Below, in pieces: positions 15,090-24,155 of a stretch of DNA of 34,461 bases. The stretch comes from Eubacteriales bacterium (GTDB taxonomy: Bacteria > Bacillota > Clostridia > Oscillospirales > Oscillospiraceae). The stretch covers positions 1 to 34,461 of the forward strand of contig JAUNND010000022.1 in assembly GCA_030531595.1 (NCBI GenBank). The letters run 5' to 3'. The notes under the pieces are model-generated. The model was not told the origin of the DNA, did not search any database, and was given only the letters and a program-made list of their open reading frames with translations. Position 1 is the first letter of the stretch. Each line of letters starts with the position of its first letter. The translations under genes and the position numbers were made by a program.

Positions 15090-16292
15090 TTATATTGCCT
15101 CCGTAAATATATTCATGCATTTATTATAGAATTCTTCTTTTGTCGAGTCGTTTTCGATAATGATGTCACATTTTTCTCTGAAATATGCGTCATCATGCTG
15201 TGCCGATATGCGCTTTTCGGCATACTCACGGCTGATGCCGTCTCTCGCCGTTATGCGCTCTATGCGTTTTTCCCGCTCGGAGATAATGCCGACTGTCAGC
15301 GTGCACATTTCGTCCGCGTGTCCGTCAAAAAGCTCGGAGGCATCTATTGCAGCCAAGGTGCCGCCGTTCAAAGCATGTGCGCAAAGAAGGCGTTTTATCT
15401 CATTTCGGACGTAAAAATGTGTGATCTTATTCAGTCTTTTAAGAGCCTCTGGGTCAGCGAAAACGATCCTGCCGAGTGCCTTTCTGTCGAGCCTTCCGCC
15501 GACAATGACACCTTCAAAATTACATTTAAGTTCATTTATCAGTTCGCAGTCAGTTTCAAGCAGTCGGTGGTAAACACTGTCGCAGTCAATAACAAAGGCG
15601 CCCAGCTCTTCCATCGCCTTCACTGCGGTACTCTTTCCCGTACCGCTGCCGCCGGTAACGCCGATCACCGTCATATTTTCCGCAAGCGCTCCGGCGATTT
15701 CTCCCTCCGATAAAGCGCCCTGACGCAAAATCCTGTATGGAGCTCTGCTCATGTCGATCAGCGTGGACTCTTTTCCGATGCCGCACTCTCCCCCGTCAAT
15801 AATGCCCTCGATCTTTCCGTCAAAATATTCTCTGACCTTTTCGGCGTTTTTGGGGCTTTCCTCGCCGGAGGGGTTGGCCGACGGCGCGGCGAACGGAATT
15901 CCTGCCAGCTTCAAAGCTTTCAGTGTCAGCGGGTGGTCGGGACAGCGCAGACCGACGGTCTCCCCGCCGGCGCGGACGATCTCCGGCACGCACGGTCTGC
16001 TTTTCAGAACGATCGTCAGCGGACCGGGCCAGAATCTGTCCGCAAGGAATATCGCCTGTTCGGGTACATCCTCACAGTAGAGTTTCATCGCGTTTTTATC
16101 CGGCACCATAAGCGAAAGAGGCTTTACCGCCGGTCTGCCCTTGACCTCATAGATATTTCGGACGGCTCCTTCGTCCAGTCCGTTTCCGGCAAGGCCGTAG
16201 ACCGTCTCGGTCGGTACAGCTACAAGACCGCCGTCTTTAAGTATCCCGGCGGCCTCGGTCACATCCTCTGTAAAATATCTCGTTTTCATCAT
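15090..16292 (-). CDS. Fusion of threonylcarbamoyl-AMP synthase (TsaC/Sua5-YrdC) and dephospho-CoA kinase (CoaE)
   Basis: One uninterrupted frame of 400 residues joins two enzymes. Residues 1 to about 203 are a YrdC/TsaC domain with PTETVYGLAGNG (27-38) and KGRPAVKPLS (51-60), the ATP/threonine site; it makes threonylcarbamoyl-AMP for tRNA t6A modification. Residues 207-400 are CoaE, starting MTVIGVTGGSGTGKST with its P-loop at about 214-221, then DCDSVYH and LDRKALGRIVF; it phosphorylates dephospho-CoA in the last step of CoA synthesis. There is almost no linker. Met207 (15674) could be an internal start, with only weak GGAAAA before it. The ATGs at 16292 and 16289 both fit the GGAG upstream; the first overlaps the prfA stop. 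Confidence 0.9.
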   Translation of the reverse strand: MMKTRYFTEDVTEAAGILKDGGLVAVPTETVYGLAGNGLDEGAVRNIYEVKGRPAVKPLSLMVPDKNAMKLYCEDVPEQAIFLADRFWPGPLTIVLKSRPCVPEIVRAGGETVGLRCPDHPLTLKALKLAGIPFAAPSANPSGEESPKNAEKVREYFDGKIEGIIDGGECGIGKESTLIDMSRAPYRILRQGALSEGEIAGALAENMTVIGVTGGSGTGKSTAVKAMEELGAFVIDCDSVYHRLLETDCELINELKCNFEGVIVGGRLDRKALGRIVFADPEALKRLNKITHFYVRNEIKRLLCAHALNGGTLAAIDASELFDGHADEMCTLTVGIISEREKRIERITARDGISREYAEKRISAQHDDAYFREKCDIIIENDSTKEEFYNKCMNIFTEAI

Positions 16293-17359
16293 GTCTCCGT
16301 CTGCGCTCTGAGGCGCTCCGCCTGATCCTGTGTCACAAGCGCGTCTATCAGCCCGTCAAGATCACCGTTGATGATCGAGGAAATATTGAAATTCCTGTTG
16401 TCCCCGCTGAGTCTGTGATCGGTCACGCGGTTCTGCGGGAAATTATAGGTGCGCACTCTGTCGCTTCTGTCTCCGGAGCCGATCTGTGTTTTTCTCTCGG
16501 CTGCCACGGCGGCATCCTGCTTCTCCTTTTCCGCTTCGTACAGTCTGGAGCGGAGGATCTGCATGGCGCGATCCTTATTCTTATACTGGCTTCGCTCGTC
16601 CTGACATTCCACGACCATGCCCGTAGGCAGATGGGTTATGCGGATGGCGCTCTCGGTCTTATTTACGTGCTGTCCGCCCGCTCCCGAGGAGCGGTAGGTA
16701 TCTATTTTCAGATCATTGGGGTCAAGTCTGAATTCGACCTCCCCGATCTCCGGCATAACGGCAACGGTCGCTGCCGATGTGTGTATCCTGCCGCCGGATT
16801 CTGTCACCGGAACGCGCTGGACACGGTGTCCGCCTGCTTCAAATTTGAGTCTTGAATAAGCGCCCTCTCCCTCAATGACAAGGCTGATCTCCTTTATGCC
16901 GCCGAGCTCTGTTTCGTTGATATTTGCAATCTCGACCTTCCAGCCCCGGCGCTCGGCGTACATGGAGTACATCCTGTAAAGGTCGTAGGCAAAGAGCATA
17001 CCTTCCTCGCCGCCCACGCCGCCGCGTATCTCCATGATGACGTTTTTGCCGTCGTTCGGGTCTCTGGGGAGCAGAAGGATCTTCAGCTCCTGTTCCAGAC
17101 GTTCCCTTTCTGCTCTGGCGGAGGCGTATTCCTCCTGCGCAAGCTCCTTCATTTCGGGATCGTCCGCAAGCATCAGGGCACTTTCCATGTCCGCACAGGC
17201 TTTTTCATAGGCGCAGTAGGTCTCCGAGAGAGGTGCAAGTTCTCTTGCCTCCTTATCGAGCTTTGCGTAAAGAGCGGCATCGGAATAGCTCTCCGGCTGC
17301 TGCATACGCTCAAGGAGCTGTTCATACTGCCTTTTGATGAGTTTCAGCTTGTCAAACAT
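16289..17359 (-). CDS. prfA: Peptide chain release factor 1
   Basis: RF1 reads UAA and UAG stops and triggers peptide release. The 356-residue protein has an N-terminal helical domain, RGGVGGEE near residue 120, and SSGAGGQHVNKTESA with the catalytic GGQ near residue 230. The start is ATG with CGGAGAA upstream. It overlaps the next gene by four bases. In many Clostridia prfA is followed by prmC (RF methyltransferase) and a Sua5-like gene. Here no prmC lies between prfA and the TsaC domain. Confidence 0.97.
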   Translation of the reverse strand: MFDKLKLIKRQYEQLLERMQQPESYSDAALYAKLDKEARELAPLSETYCAYEKACADMESALMLADDPEMKELAQEEYASARAERERLEQELKILLLPRDPNDGKNVIMEIRGGVGGEEGMLFAYDLYRMYSMYAERRGWKVEIANINETELGGIKEISLVIEGEGAYSRLKFEAGGHRVQRVPVTESGGRIHTSAATVAVMPEIGEVEFRLDPNDLKIDTYRSSGAGGQHVNKTESAIRITHLPTGMVVECQDERSQYKNKDRAMQILRSRLYEAEKEKQDAAVAAERKTQIGSGDRSDRVRTYNFPQNRVTDHRLSGDNRNFNISSIINGDLDGLIDALVTQDQAERLRAQTET

Positions 17360-17371
17360 ACAATTCTCCGC

Positions 17372-19057
17372 TTAATTTATTGCCGCTTCCCGGAATTTCC
17401 TGCACGCCTCGAGCTGTTCTCTGGCGCCCGCAAGAGTCGTTCCGGTTATATTATCGCCCCCGTGCAGGCGGGAGAGCTCATATGCTCTGCCGTCCTCGTC
17501 GAGCTTTTCCACTCTCGTATACGTCCTGCCGTTTTTCTCTTCCTTTTTGATAAGGTACTGATGCTCGCCCATTGCGGCGATCTGCGGAAGGTGGGTCACG
17601 CACATGACCTGCTTGCCTTTGGAGACGGTGAAAAGCTTCTCACCGACCCGCTGTGCGGCAATACCGGAAACGCCGGTGTCGATTTCGTCGAAGATCATCG
17701 TGCCCACGACGTCCTTTTCGGCAAAGACATTCTTCATGGCGAGCATAATGCGGCTAAGCTCACCGCCGGAGGCTATTTTGCTTATCCGTCCCGGCTCTTC
17801 GCCCGCGTTGGCGGACATGAGGAAGCGGACGCAGTCGATGCCGGTCATATCAAAGCCCTGTCTGTTTTCGACCGGCGTAAATTCCACTTTAAAAACGACC
17901 GACGGCATACTCAGCTCGGCAAGCTCCTTTGTAATGCGCTTTTCAAGAGCCGTTCCGGCTGTTCTTCTCATTTCCGATAGCTCTCTGCCGCACATAAGGA
18001 CGACGGCTTTCTGTTTTTCAAGCTCTTTTTGAAGCTTCGCTATCCTGTCGTCGGCATATTCTATCTCGTCAAGTTTTGTCCGACATCTCTCCAGATGCTC
18101 AATAAGCTCCTCGTCCGACTTGCCGTATTTTCTCTCCAGCTTATTAAGCTGTGATATTCTGGATTCCAGACTGTCGTATTCCTGCGGGGAGAAATCAAGG
18201 CTGTCCTTGAGATCCCGCAGTGTCTCGGCAGCGTCGGAAAGGGCGAAGACCGCATCGTTTATACTGTTGGCGGCTCCCTCAAGCTCTGAGGCGATGGCGG
18301 AAGCTTTTGATGCGTAATACGCGGCGTTCTGTGCCATTGAGATCGCGTTATCGTCGCCGCCCATGAGCAGCTCTATCGCGCTGTCCATGGCCTCGGTGAG
18401 TTTTTCGGAATTTCTGAGCAGATCGCGCCTTGCGATCAGAGAGTCCTTCTCCCCTGCCTTCAGCTCCGCACGTTCAAGCTCCCCGATCTGATAGCGAAGG
18501 CTTTCCGAAAGTCGTTCCTTCTCCACCTCGTCCATCGACAGGGAATCCGCTTCCTTTTTCAGTGCGGTAAACTTTGAGTATTCCGTTTTATAATTATCCC
18601 TTACCGCCGCATAATCTCCGAAGCTGTCAAGATATTCAAGATGGCGGCGCTCGTCCATGAGCTGTCTGCCGTCATTCTGCCCGTGAATATCCACGAGGAA
18701 GGATGCGAGCTCCTTAAGCTGCGAGGCCGTTGCGGGCGCACCGCAGATGCGGCAGGTGCTCTTTCCGTCCGCGCTGATCCGGCGCTGCACGATAAGCTCT
18801 CCGTCGCATTCAAACTCGTTATCCTCAAGCCACTGTTTTGCCTCGCCTTCATCGAAAACAGCGGTCACTACGCCCTTTTCGGCGCCGCGTCTGACAAGCT
18901 CCTTTGTCACACGCTCGCCCAGAACAGCGCCTATTGAGTCTATAACGATAGACTTGCCCGCTCCTGTCTCACCGGTAAGTATGTTCAGTCCGGAAGAAAA
19001 CTCAATGTCTGCCTTCTCGATAACGGCTATATTTTCAATATGAAGCTCGTTTAACAT
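17372..19057 (-). CDS. recN: DNA repair ATPase RecN
   Basis: An SMC-like protein that acts early in double-strand-break repair. The 561-residue product has Walker A GETGAGKS near residue 30, a long central coiled coil (about 155-370), the ABC-type signature ASGGELSRIML and Walker B MIFDEIDTGVSG. GGAGG eight bases upstream supports the ATG. It follows argR closely, an order conserved across Firmicutes. In the usual order spoIVB and spo0A come next; here prfA does. Confidence 0.96.
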   Translation of the reverse strand: MLNELHIENIAVIEKADIEFSSGLNILTGETGAGKSIVIDSIGAVLGERVTKELVRRGAEKGVVTAVFDEGEAKQWLEDNEFECDGELIVQRRISADGKSTCRICGAPATASQLKELASFLVDIHGQNDGRQLMDERRHLEYLDSFGDYAAVRDNYKTEYSKFTALKKEADSLSMDEVEKERLSESLRYQIGELERAELKAGEKDSLIARRDLLRNSEKLTEAMDSAIELLMGGDDNAISMAQNAAYYASKASAIASELEGAANSINDAVFALSDAAETLRDLKDSLDFSPQEYDSLESRISQLNKLERKYGKSDEELIEHLERCRTKLDEIEYADDRIAKLQKELEKQKAVVLMCGRELSEMRRTAGTALEKRITKELAELSMPSVVFKVEFTPVENRQGFDMTGIDCVRFLMSANAGEEPGRISKIASGGELSRIMLAMKNVFAEKDVVGTMIFDEIDTGVSGIAAQRVGEKLFTVSKGKQVMCVTHLPQIAAMGEHQYLIKKEEKNGRTYTRVEKLDEDGRAYELSRLHGGDNITGTTLAGAREQLEACRKFREAAIN

Positions 19058-19079
19058 GGAGCGATCCTCCGAATGTCAC

Positions 19080-19529
19080 TTAAAAGAGTACCTCTATCTC
19101 ATGATAAAGGCGCTGTGCCAGTTCGCTGCTGCGCATGGCGAGGAAGCCCGTATCGTCGCCCGCTATCGTTCCGACCAGTCCCTCAACCTCCATGTTGTCA
19201 AGCGCTGAGCAGCACGCGTTTGCAAGGCCGGGTAGGGTTTTCAGCACAACGATATTCTGTGCCACATCATAGGACACAAGGCTCTCCTTGAAGATCTTGC
19301 GAAGCCTCGGTGCAAGATCCTCGCTCTCGCTTCTCTCGGGGGCGGTATATCTGTACTTCCCGCCGACGCCAAGCTCCTTCACAAGACGCATATCCTTTAT
19401 GTCTCGGGAAAGAGTGGCCTGAGTGCTCTTGATGCCACGCTGTGCGAGAGCCTCCATAAGCTGGTTTTGTGTCTCGATGTCCTGCTGGCTGATAATGTCC
19501 AAAATAACGCTTTGTCTGCCCGGTTTCAT
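19080..19529 (-). CDS. argR: Arginine repressor ArgR/AhrC
   Basis: A hexameric arginine-dependent repressor of arginine synthesis. The 149-residue product has an N-terminal winged helix (STQATLSRDIKDMRLVK) and a C-terminal arginine-binding core ending in VEGLVGTIAGDDTGFLAM, with the paired Asp residues that bind arginine. AAGGAG seven bases upstream supports the ATG. It sits between nadK and recN, the standard Clostridia order; no arginine biosynthesis genes are in the window. Confidence 0.96.
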   Translation of the reverse strand: MKPGRQSVILDIISQQDIETQNQLMEALAQRGIKSTQATLSRDIKDMRLVKELGVGGKYRYTAPERSESEDLAPRLRKIFKESLVSYDVAQNIVVLKTLPGLANACCSALDNMEVEGLVGTIAGDDTGFLAMRSSELAQRLYHEIEVLF

Positions 19530-19547
19530 TTCAACTCTCCTTATGAT

Positions 19548-20393
19548 TTATTTCAGTTTACTGTATGTAATTTCAAAAAAGCTCTTATTCTCCGGTGCGG
19601 CCATCACCGTATAGTGCTCCGAACGCCCGATCTGCAGGATATCTCCGTTTTCAAGGTCGCACACACTGTTTCCGTCAACGGAGAGATAAGCCCGTCTGTC
19701 GTGAAGGCGCCGGATCGTGACCTCGATCTTCTTATCCGGCGCCAGAACAAACGAACGCGCCCATATCGCATGAGGGCAAATGGGGCTGATGATGATATTC
19801 TCGGCGTCGGGCTCAACGATGGGACCGCCGGCGGACATGGAATAGCCGGTAGAGCCGGTGGGCGTTGCCACGACGATGCCGTCGCCGGAAAAGTCGGTTA
19901 TCACGTCACCGCAGCAGCTTGCGGTGATATTTATGCAGTCGCCGTAGCCGTGGATAACGGCGTCGTTCAAAGCGCAGTCGGCACACACGCACTCGCCGTT
20001 TCTTATGACCCTTGTGTCAAGCTTCATACGTCTGCCGTATCTGACATTGCCCTTTGCAGCCTCAGCAACTATCTCAAGCTGATCCTTTTCAATGCCTGCC
20101 ATGAAGCCTTTTGTTCCTAAATTTATGCCGATGATCGGTATCTCATAATTATGGATACTGCGTGCAACGGACAGTATCGTTCCGTCGCCTCCGATGACCA
20201 CGGCAAGGCTGCACTCCGGTGCGGCTTCTTCAATGCTTATGCAGTCTTTTCCTGCCGGGAGAACAGCATCGTCACTGTCTGCAAATACGGGGCAGATGCA
20301 GGTCTCAAAGCCTTCCTCCGATAGCATTTTTTCGATTTTTTCCGTAATTTCAAGCTTAATATCCCTGTAGGGATTTGGACAGATCGCAATCAT
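19548..20393 (-). CDS. nadK: NAD kinase
   Basis: Phosphorylates NAD to NADP. The 281-residue product has VIGGDGTILSVAR with the catalytic GGDGT motif (about residues 69-73), NLGTKGFMAGIE, and the TPTGSTGYSMSAGGPIV nucleotide-binding segment. The usual LGFL after NLG is KGFM here, a mild variation. GAGG seven bases before the ATG supports the start. It lies ten bases after tlyA. Confidence 0.95.
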   Translation of the reverse strand: MIAICPNPYRDIKLEITEKIEKMLSEEGFETCICPVFADSDDAVLPAGKDCISIEEAAPECSLAVVIGGDGTILSVARSIHNYEIPIIGINLGTKGFMAGIEKDQLEIVAEAAKGNVRYGRRMKLDTRVIRNGECVCADCALNDAVIHGYGDCINITASCCGDVITDFSGDGIVVATPTGSTGYSMSAGGPIVEPDAENIIISPICPHAIWARSFVLAPDKKIEVTIRRLHDRRAYLSVDGNSVCDLENGDILQIGRSEHYTVMAAPENKSFFEITYSKLK

Positions 20394-20402
20394 CCTTTTA
20401 CC

Positions 20403-21197
20403 TCACAGCACCTCGTGAGATGCCTTCACGATCGCTTCAACATCGATCTCCGTCGGAGCGTATACTCCGTTTTTCATGTGACAGATATATTCTATATTGC
20501 CCTCGGGGCCTTTTATCGGAGAATAGTCCACTCCCGCGACCGTAAAACCGATCTCGGTGGCAAAATCAAGAATGCTGCGGACAACGGCTGCGTGAACGCT
20601 CTCATCGCGCACAACGCCCTTTTTGCCGACTTCCTCACGTCCCGCCTCAAACTGAGGCTTGATAAGGCAGATGATATCCGCCCCGTCCTTCAGAAGACGC
20701 TTCACCGCAGGCAGAACAAGGCGTATCGAAATAAACGAAACGTCCATGACCGCAAGATCAAGCGGCTCCGGTATCTGTTCCTCGGTCACGTAGCGCAGAT
20801 TGGTGCGCTCCATGTTGACGACTCTCTCATCGCTCCTGAGCTTCCACGCAAGCTGACCGTAGCCGACATCCACCGAGTAGACCTTTTTCGCCCCGTGCTG
20901 CAGAAGAACATCGGTAAACCCGCCCGTGGACGCACCGCAGTCAATACATACCTTATCCGTCGGGTCGACCGGAAAGACCTTCAGTGCCTTGTCAAGCTTA
21001 TACCCGCCGCGACTGACAAAGGGGAGGGCGTTTCCGTGTACCTCGATCTTCGCATCTTCCGATACCGACATACCCGGTTTATCGGCTCTCTGTCCGTTGA
21101 CAAACACAAGACCGCTCATTATCGTTGTTTTTGCCCGCTCCCGGCTTTCGGTCAGTCCCAGCTCAAAAACACGCTGATCCAATCTTACTTTTTTCAT
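20403..21197 (-). CDS. tlyA: TlyA-family rRNA 2'-O-methyltransferase / hemolysin-like protein
   Basis: An S4 RNA-binding domain (about residues 3-60) is followed by an FtsJ/RrmJ-type SAM methyltransferase fold with DCGASTGGFTDVLLQ and SVDVGYGQLAW. Members such as mycobacterial TlyA methylate ribosomal cytidines; in Firmicutes the family (YqxC) is less studied. 264 residues is normal. The ATG overlaps the dxs stop by four bases. The dxs-tlyA-nadK-argR-recN order is typical. Confidence 0.93.
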   Translation of the reverse strand: MKKVRLDQRVFELGLTESRERAKTTIMSGLVFVNGQRADKPGMSVSEDAKIEVHGNALPFVSRGGYKLDKALKVFPVDPTDKVCIDCGASTGGFTDVLLQHGAKKVYSVDVGYGQLAWKLRSDERVVNMERTNLRYVTEEQIPEPLDLAVMDVSFISIRLVLPAVKRLLKDGADIICLIKPQFEAGREEVGKKGVVRDESVHAAVVRSILDFATEIGFTVAGVDYSPIKGPEGNIEYICHMKNGVYAPTEIDVEAIVKASHEVL

Positions 21198-23029
21198 CTC
21201 ATCATTTCCTCGGCGGCATCTATCATGGCCTGCGCGTCGACCCTGAACTCCCGCATAAGCTCCTCGACCGTACCGTGAGGTACAATACCCTCACCTAAAT
21301 TGAGAAGTCTTGCGGAATGTATGGCAACACCGTTTTCGTATGCCTTGGCAAGAATAAATCTGCCTGCGGAACCCACGGCGCATACATCCTCGGAGATAAG
21401 CAGTCTGCCGGTCTTTTTAAGCGAAGCCATTGTAAGGGCGAGATCAGTCGGCTTTAAAACATTCAGCTTTACTATCTCAGCGGAAATGCCTTTTTTATCA
21501 AGCGCATCCGCCGCTTTAATTGCCTCGTTTATCATTGTGCCGTATACGGCTACGGTTATATCGTTTCCTTTTCTTATGAGCGTTTCATTGCCGGTGCAGC
21601 ATTCACGAAACTCTCCCTCTCCGCCTCTCGGATATCTGACGGCAACGGGGCCGGTCTCCTCAAGCACCGCCCTTTCGAGCATCATGCGAAGCTCGGCAAA
21701 GCTTGACGGGCAGAGAATTGTCATCCCCGGGACGGAGCCTATGTAATCGACATCGAAAACACCGTTATGCGTCTCGCCGTCACTGCCGACAAGCCCCGCT
21801 CTGTCTACTGCAAATACAACATGGAGCTTTTGCAGCGATACATCATGTATGAGCATATCGTAAGCCCTTTGAAGGAAGCTTGAATATACGGCAAAAACAG
21901 GAATTGCCCCCTGCTTTGCCATACCGGCCGCCATCGCGGTCGCGTGTCCCTCGGCGATACCTATATCCGCAAAGCGTTCGGGGAATTTCTTCTCAAACTC
22001 AGTCAGACCCGTACCGCTGCTCATTGCGGCGGTTATGGCAAAAACTCTCCTGTCCTCCTCGGCAAGACGGCACATCGTTTCACCGAAAACGGAGGAAAAG
22101 GTCTCTCCCCCGCCGTATATCTCGCCGGTTTGTGCGTTGAATTTTCCCACGCCGTGATATTTATCGGGATGCTCCATCGCGTAAGAGCAGCCTTTTCCCT
22201 TTGTCGTCACAACATGGACAATGACTCTGTCGTCCATATCCTTTGCAAGCGACAGAGCCTTTTCAAGCTCATGCACATTGTGCCCGTCTACGGGGCCTAA
22301 ATATTCAAAGCCCATCTCAACGAAAGTGTTCGTAGGCAGAACTGTCTCTTTCAGTTTTTCTTTCAGCGCATGGTTTATATTATATAAAATGGGTATCTTC
22401 TTAAAAATGGCGCGATAAGCCTTCTTGAAGCTGATATAAGCGCTTCTGTATCGCATTTTTGCCAGAGCACGGGACATACCGCCCACGTTTTTGCTGATAG
22501 ACATTTTGTTATCATTGAGAATGATAACAATAGGCTCATCGCTTCCGGCGGCGTCCTCAAGCCCCTCATAGGCAAGTCCGCCTGTCATGGCGCCATCACC
22601 GATAACGGCAGCCACATTGTAGTCGTCCCCGTTTATGGTCCTGGCTCTCGCCATGCCCATGGCAACCGAGATCGAATTTGAAGCGTGACCTGAGATAAAT
22701 GCATCGTCATCGCTCTCGTACGGCTTTAAAAAGCCCGACAGTCCACCATATTGGCGCAAGGTGGAAAACTTGTCTCTGCGGCCTGTTAATATTTTGTGTG
22801 TGTATCCCTGATGTCCCACGTCAAAGACGACTCTGTCCCTGCTTGTGTCATACACTCTGTGCAGCGCTACCGTCAGCTCAACGGCTCCCAGATTTGATGC
22901 GAGATGTCCTCCAGTGTGAGAGATGCTCTCAATGAGAAAGCTCCTGATCTCTTGACACAGCGGCTCCAGCTCCTCCGCTTTCAGGGCTTTGACATCATCG
23001 GATGTGTTGATTTTCTCTAATATTCCCAC
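21194..23029 (-). CDS. dxs: 1-deoxy-D-xylulose-5-phosphate synthase
   Basis: A thiamine-diphosphate enzyme joining pyruvate and glyceraldehyde 3-phosphate, the entry to the MEP isoprenoid pathway. GDGAMTGGLAYEG with NDNKMSIS forms the TPP/Mg site, and IGIAEGHATAMAAGMA carries the catalytic Glu. GSDGETHNGVFD and the C-terminal transketolase domain are present. The GTG at 23029 is chosen (611 residues), 17 bases after the ispA stop and preceded by GGGGGC. An in-frame ATG-type extension to 23086 would run into ispA and add a non-homologous leader. With ispA and uppP in the window it links isoprenoid supply to the wall lipid carrier. Confidence 0.95.
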   Translation of the reverse strand: MGILEKINTSDDVKALKAEELEPLCQEIRSFLIESISHTGGHLASNLGAVELTVALHRVYDTSRDRVVFDVGHQGYTHKILTGRRDKFSTLRQYGGLSGFLKPYESDDDAFISGHASNSISVAMGMARARTINGDDYNVAAVIGDGAMTGGLAYEGLEDAAGSDEPIVIILNDNKMSISKNVGGMSRALAKMRYRSAYISFKKAYRAIFKKIPILYNINHALKEKLKETVLPTNTFVEMGFEYLGPVDGHNVHELEKALSLAKDMDDRVIVHVVTTKGKGCSYAMEHPDKYHGVGKFNAQTGEIYGGGETFSSVFGETMCRLAEEDRRVFAITAAMSSGTGLTEFEKKFPERFADIGIAEGHATAMAAGMAKQGAIPVFAVYSSFLQRAYDMLIHDVSLQKLHVVFAVDRAGLVGSDGETHNGVFDVDYIGSVPGMTILCPSSFAELRMMLERAVLEETGPVAVRYPRGGEGEFRECCTGNETLIRKGNDITVAVYGTMINEAIKAADALDKKGISAEIVKLNVLKPTDLALTMASLKKTGRLLISEDVCAVGSAGRFILAKAYENGVAIHSARLLNLGEGIVPHGTVEELMREFRVDAQAMIDAAEEMMR

Positions 23030-23046
23030 GGTTTGCCCCCGCGATC

Positions 23047-23919
23047 TTATTTTTTTCTGTTTGCAAGCGCATCGGCGAGAGAGCACAGAAATTCAGTGTC
23101 CTCAAATGCCTCGCGGAGAACGGTCTTTGCCAGATCGGTCAGTTTTTCGACCGTTTTCCGGCAGCCCTCCAGCCCCATCAGCACCGCGTATGTATTCTTT
23201 TTCTCCTGAGCATCGGAGCCGACCGGCTTTCCGAGCTCTTCGTCGGTGCTCGTCACGTCAAGCATATCGTCTTTTATCTGAAAAGCCATACCGAGAGCTG
23301 CTCCGAAATGTCCGGCGGCGTCCATCATGAGCCTGCTCCCGCCGGCGGCGGCAACGCCCATCTGACAGGCAGCGACAAGCAGAGCGCCCGTCTTGCGGCT
23401 GTTTATCTCGGTAAGCTCCTGCTCGGTAAGCTCTCTGCCCTCCCAGAGCATATCAAGGTACTGCCCGCCGCACATACCGTCAAGTCCGACGGCATCTGCA
23501 AGTATTTCCGCACAGTTTGCCCTGTTTTCGGCAGGCAGAGCGCTCCTGAGAACGCTGCCGAATGCCTCGGCCTGCAGCGCGTCTCCGGCAAGGGTGGCGG
23601 TACACTCACCGTATACCACATGGTTCGTAGGCTTGCCCCGACGCAGCTCGTCATTGTCCATGCACGGCAGATCGTCATGGATAAGGCTGTATGTATGCAG
23701 CATCTCAATACCCAGCGCCGCTCCCATCGCCTTGTCGACATCTCCGCCGGCAATACGGCAGAATTCAAGCACGAGCATTGGGCGGATACGCTTGCCGCCC
23801 GCTAAAAGACTGTAACGCATGGCTTCGGCAAGACCCTTCTGGGGAAGCTCTGAAGCGGCGGCAAAGCATTTTTCAAGCTCCGATTCGATCTTCAGTCTGT
23901 ATTCTTCTGCACTGAACAT
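23047..23919 (-). CDS. ispA: Polyprenyl (farnesyl/geranylgeranyl) diphosphate synthase
   Basis: Condenses isopentenyl diphosphate with allylic diphosphates. The 290-residue product has the first Asp-rich motif in HDDLPCMDND (about residues 79-88), GGKRIRPML, KTGALLVAACQMG and the second Asp-rich motif KDDMLD. The product chain length is probably C15, by neighbourhood and length. Its start overlaps the xseB stop by one base (TAATG). Confidence 0.94.
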   Translation of the reverse strand: MFSAEEYRLKIESELEKCFAAASELPQKGLAEAMRYSLLAGGKRIRPMLVLEFCRIAGGDVDKAMGAALGIEMLHTYSLIHDDLPCMDNDELRRGKPTNHVVYGECTATLAGDALQAEAFGSVLRSALPAENRANCAEILADAVGLDGMCGGQYLDMLWEGRELTEQELTEINSRKTGALLVAACQMGVAAAGGSRLMMDAAGHFGAALGMAFQIKDDMLDVTSTDEELGKPVGSDAQEKKNTYAVLMGLEGCRKTVEKLTDLAKTVLREAFEDTEFLCSLADALANRKK

Positions 23920-24152
23920 TATTCTTCATCCTCAAAGGGCAGCTCAATGGGCTGTCCGTCCGTTCCTTTTTTCAGCTTGACGACCTTCTGCTCAGCCTCG
24001 TCAAGCATCTTTGAGCAGTTTGCGATCAGACCCGTACCCTCTTCAAAAAGCTTCAGGGTATCGTCAAGCGGCATATCACCGCTTTCCAGATGGCGGACGA
24101 TCTCTTCCAGTCTCTGCATGGACTGTTCAAAATTCAGTTTTTTAGCTGCCAT
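23919..24152 (-). CDS. xseB: Exodeoxyribonuclease VII small subunit
   Basis: A 77-residue helical partner of XseA with the family pattern FEQSMQRLEEIVRHLESGDMPLD and a short acidic tail. Several XseB copies bind one XseA to form the active single-strand nuclease. It lies three bases after xseA, so translational coupling is likely. Confidence 0.95.
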   Translation of the reverse strand: MAAKKLNFEQSMQRLEEIVRHLESGDMPLDDTLKLFEEGTGLIANCSKMLDEAEQKVVKLKKGTDGQPIELPFEDEE

Positions 24153-24155
24153 ATC

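Noticed and set aside
23030..23086. Upstream extension of dxs
   Set aside because: The extra residues run into the end of ispA and have no homology to Dxs; the GTG at 23029 with GGGGGC upstream fits better.
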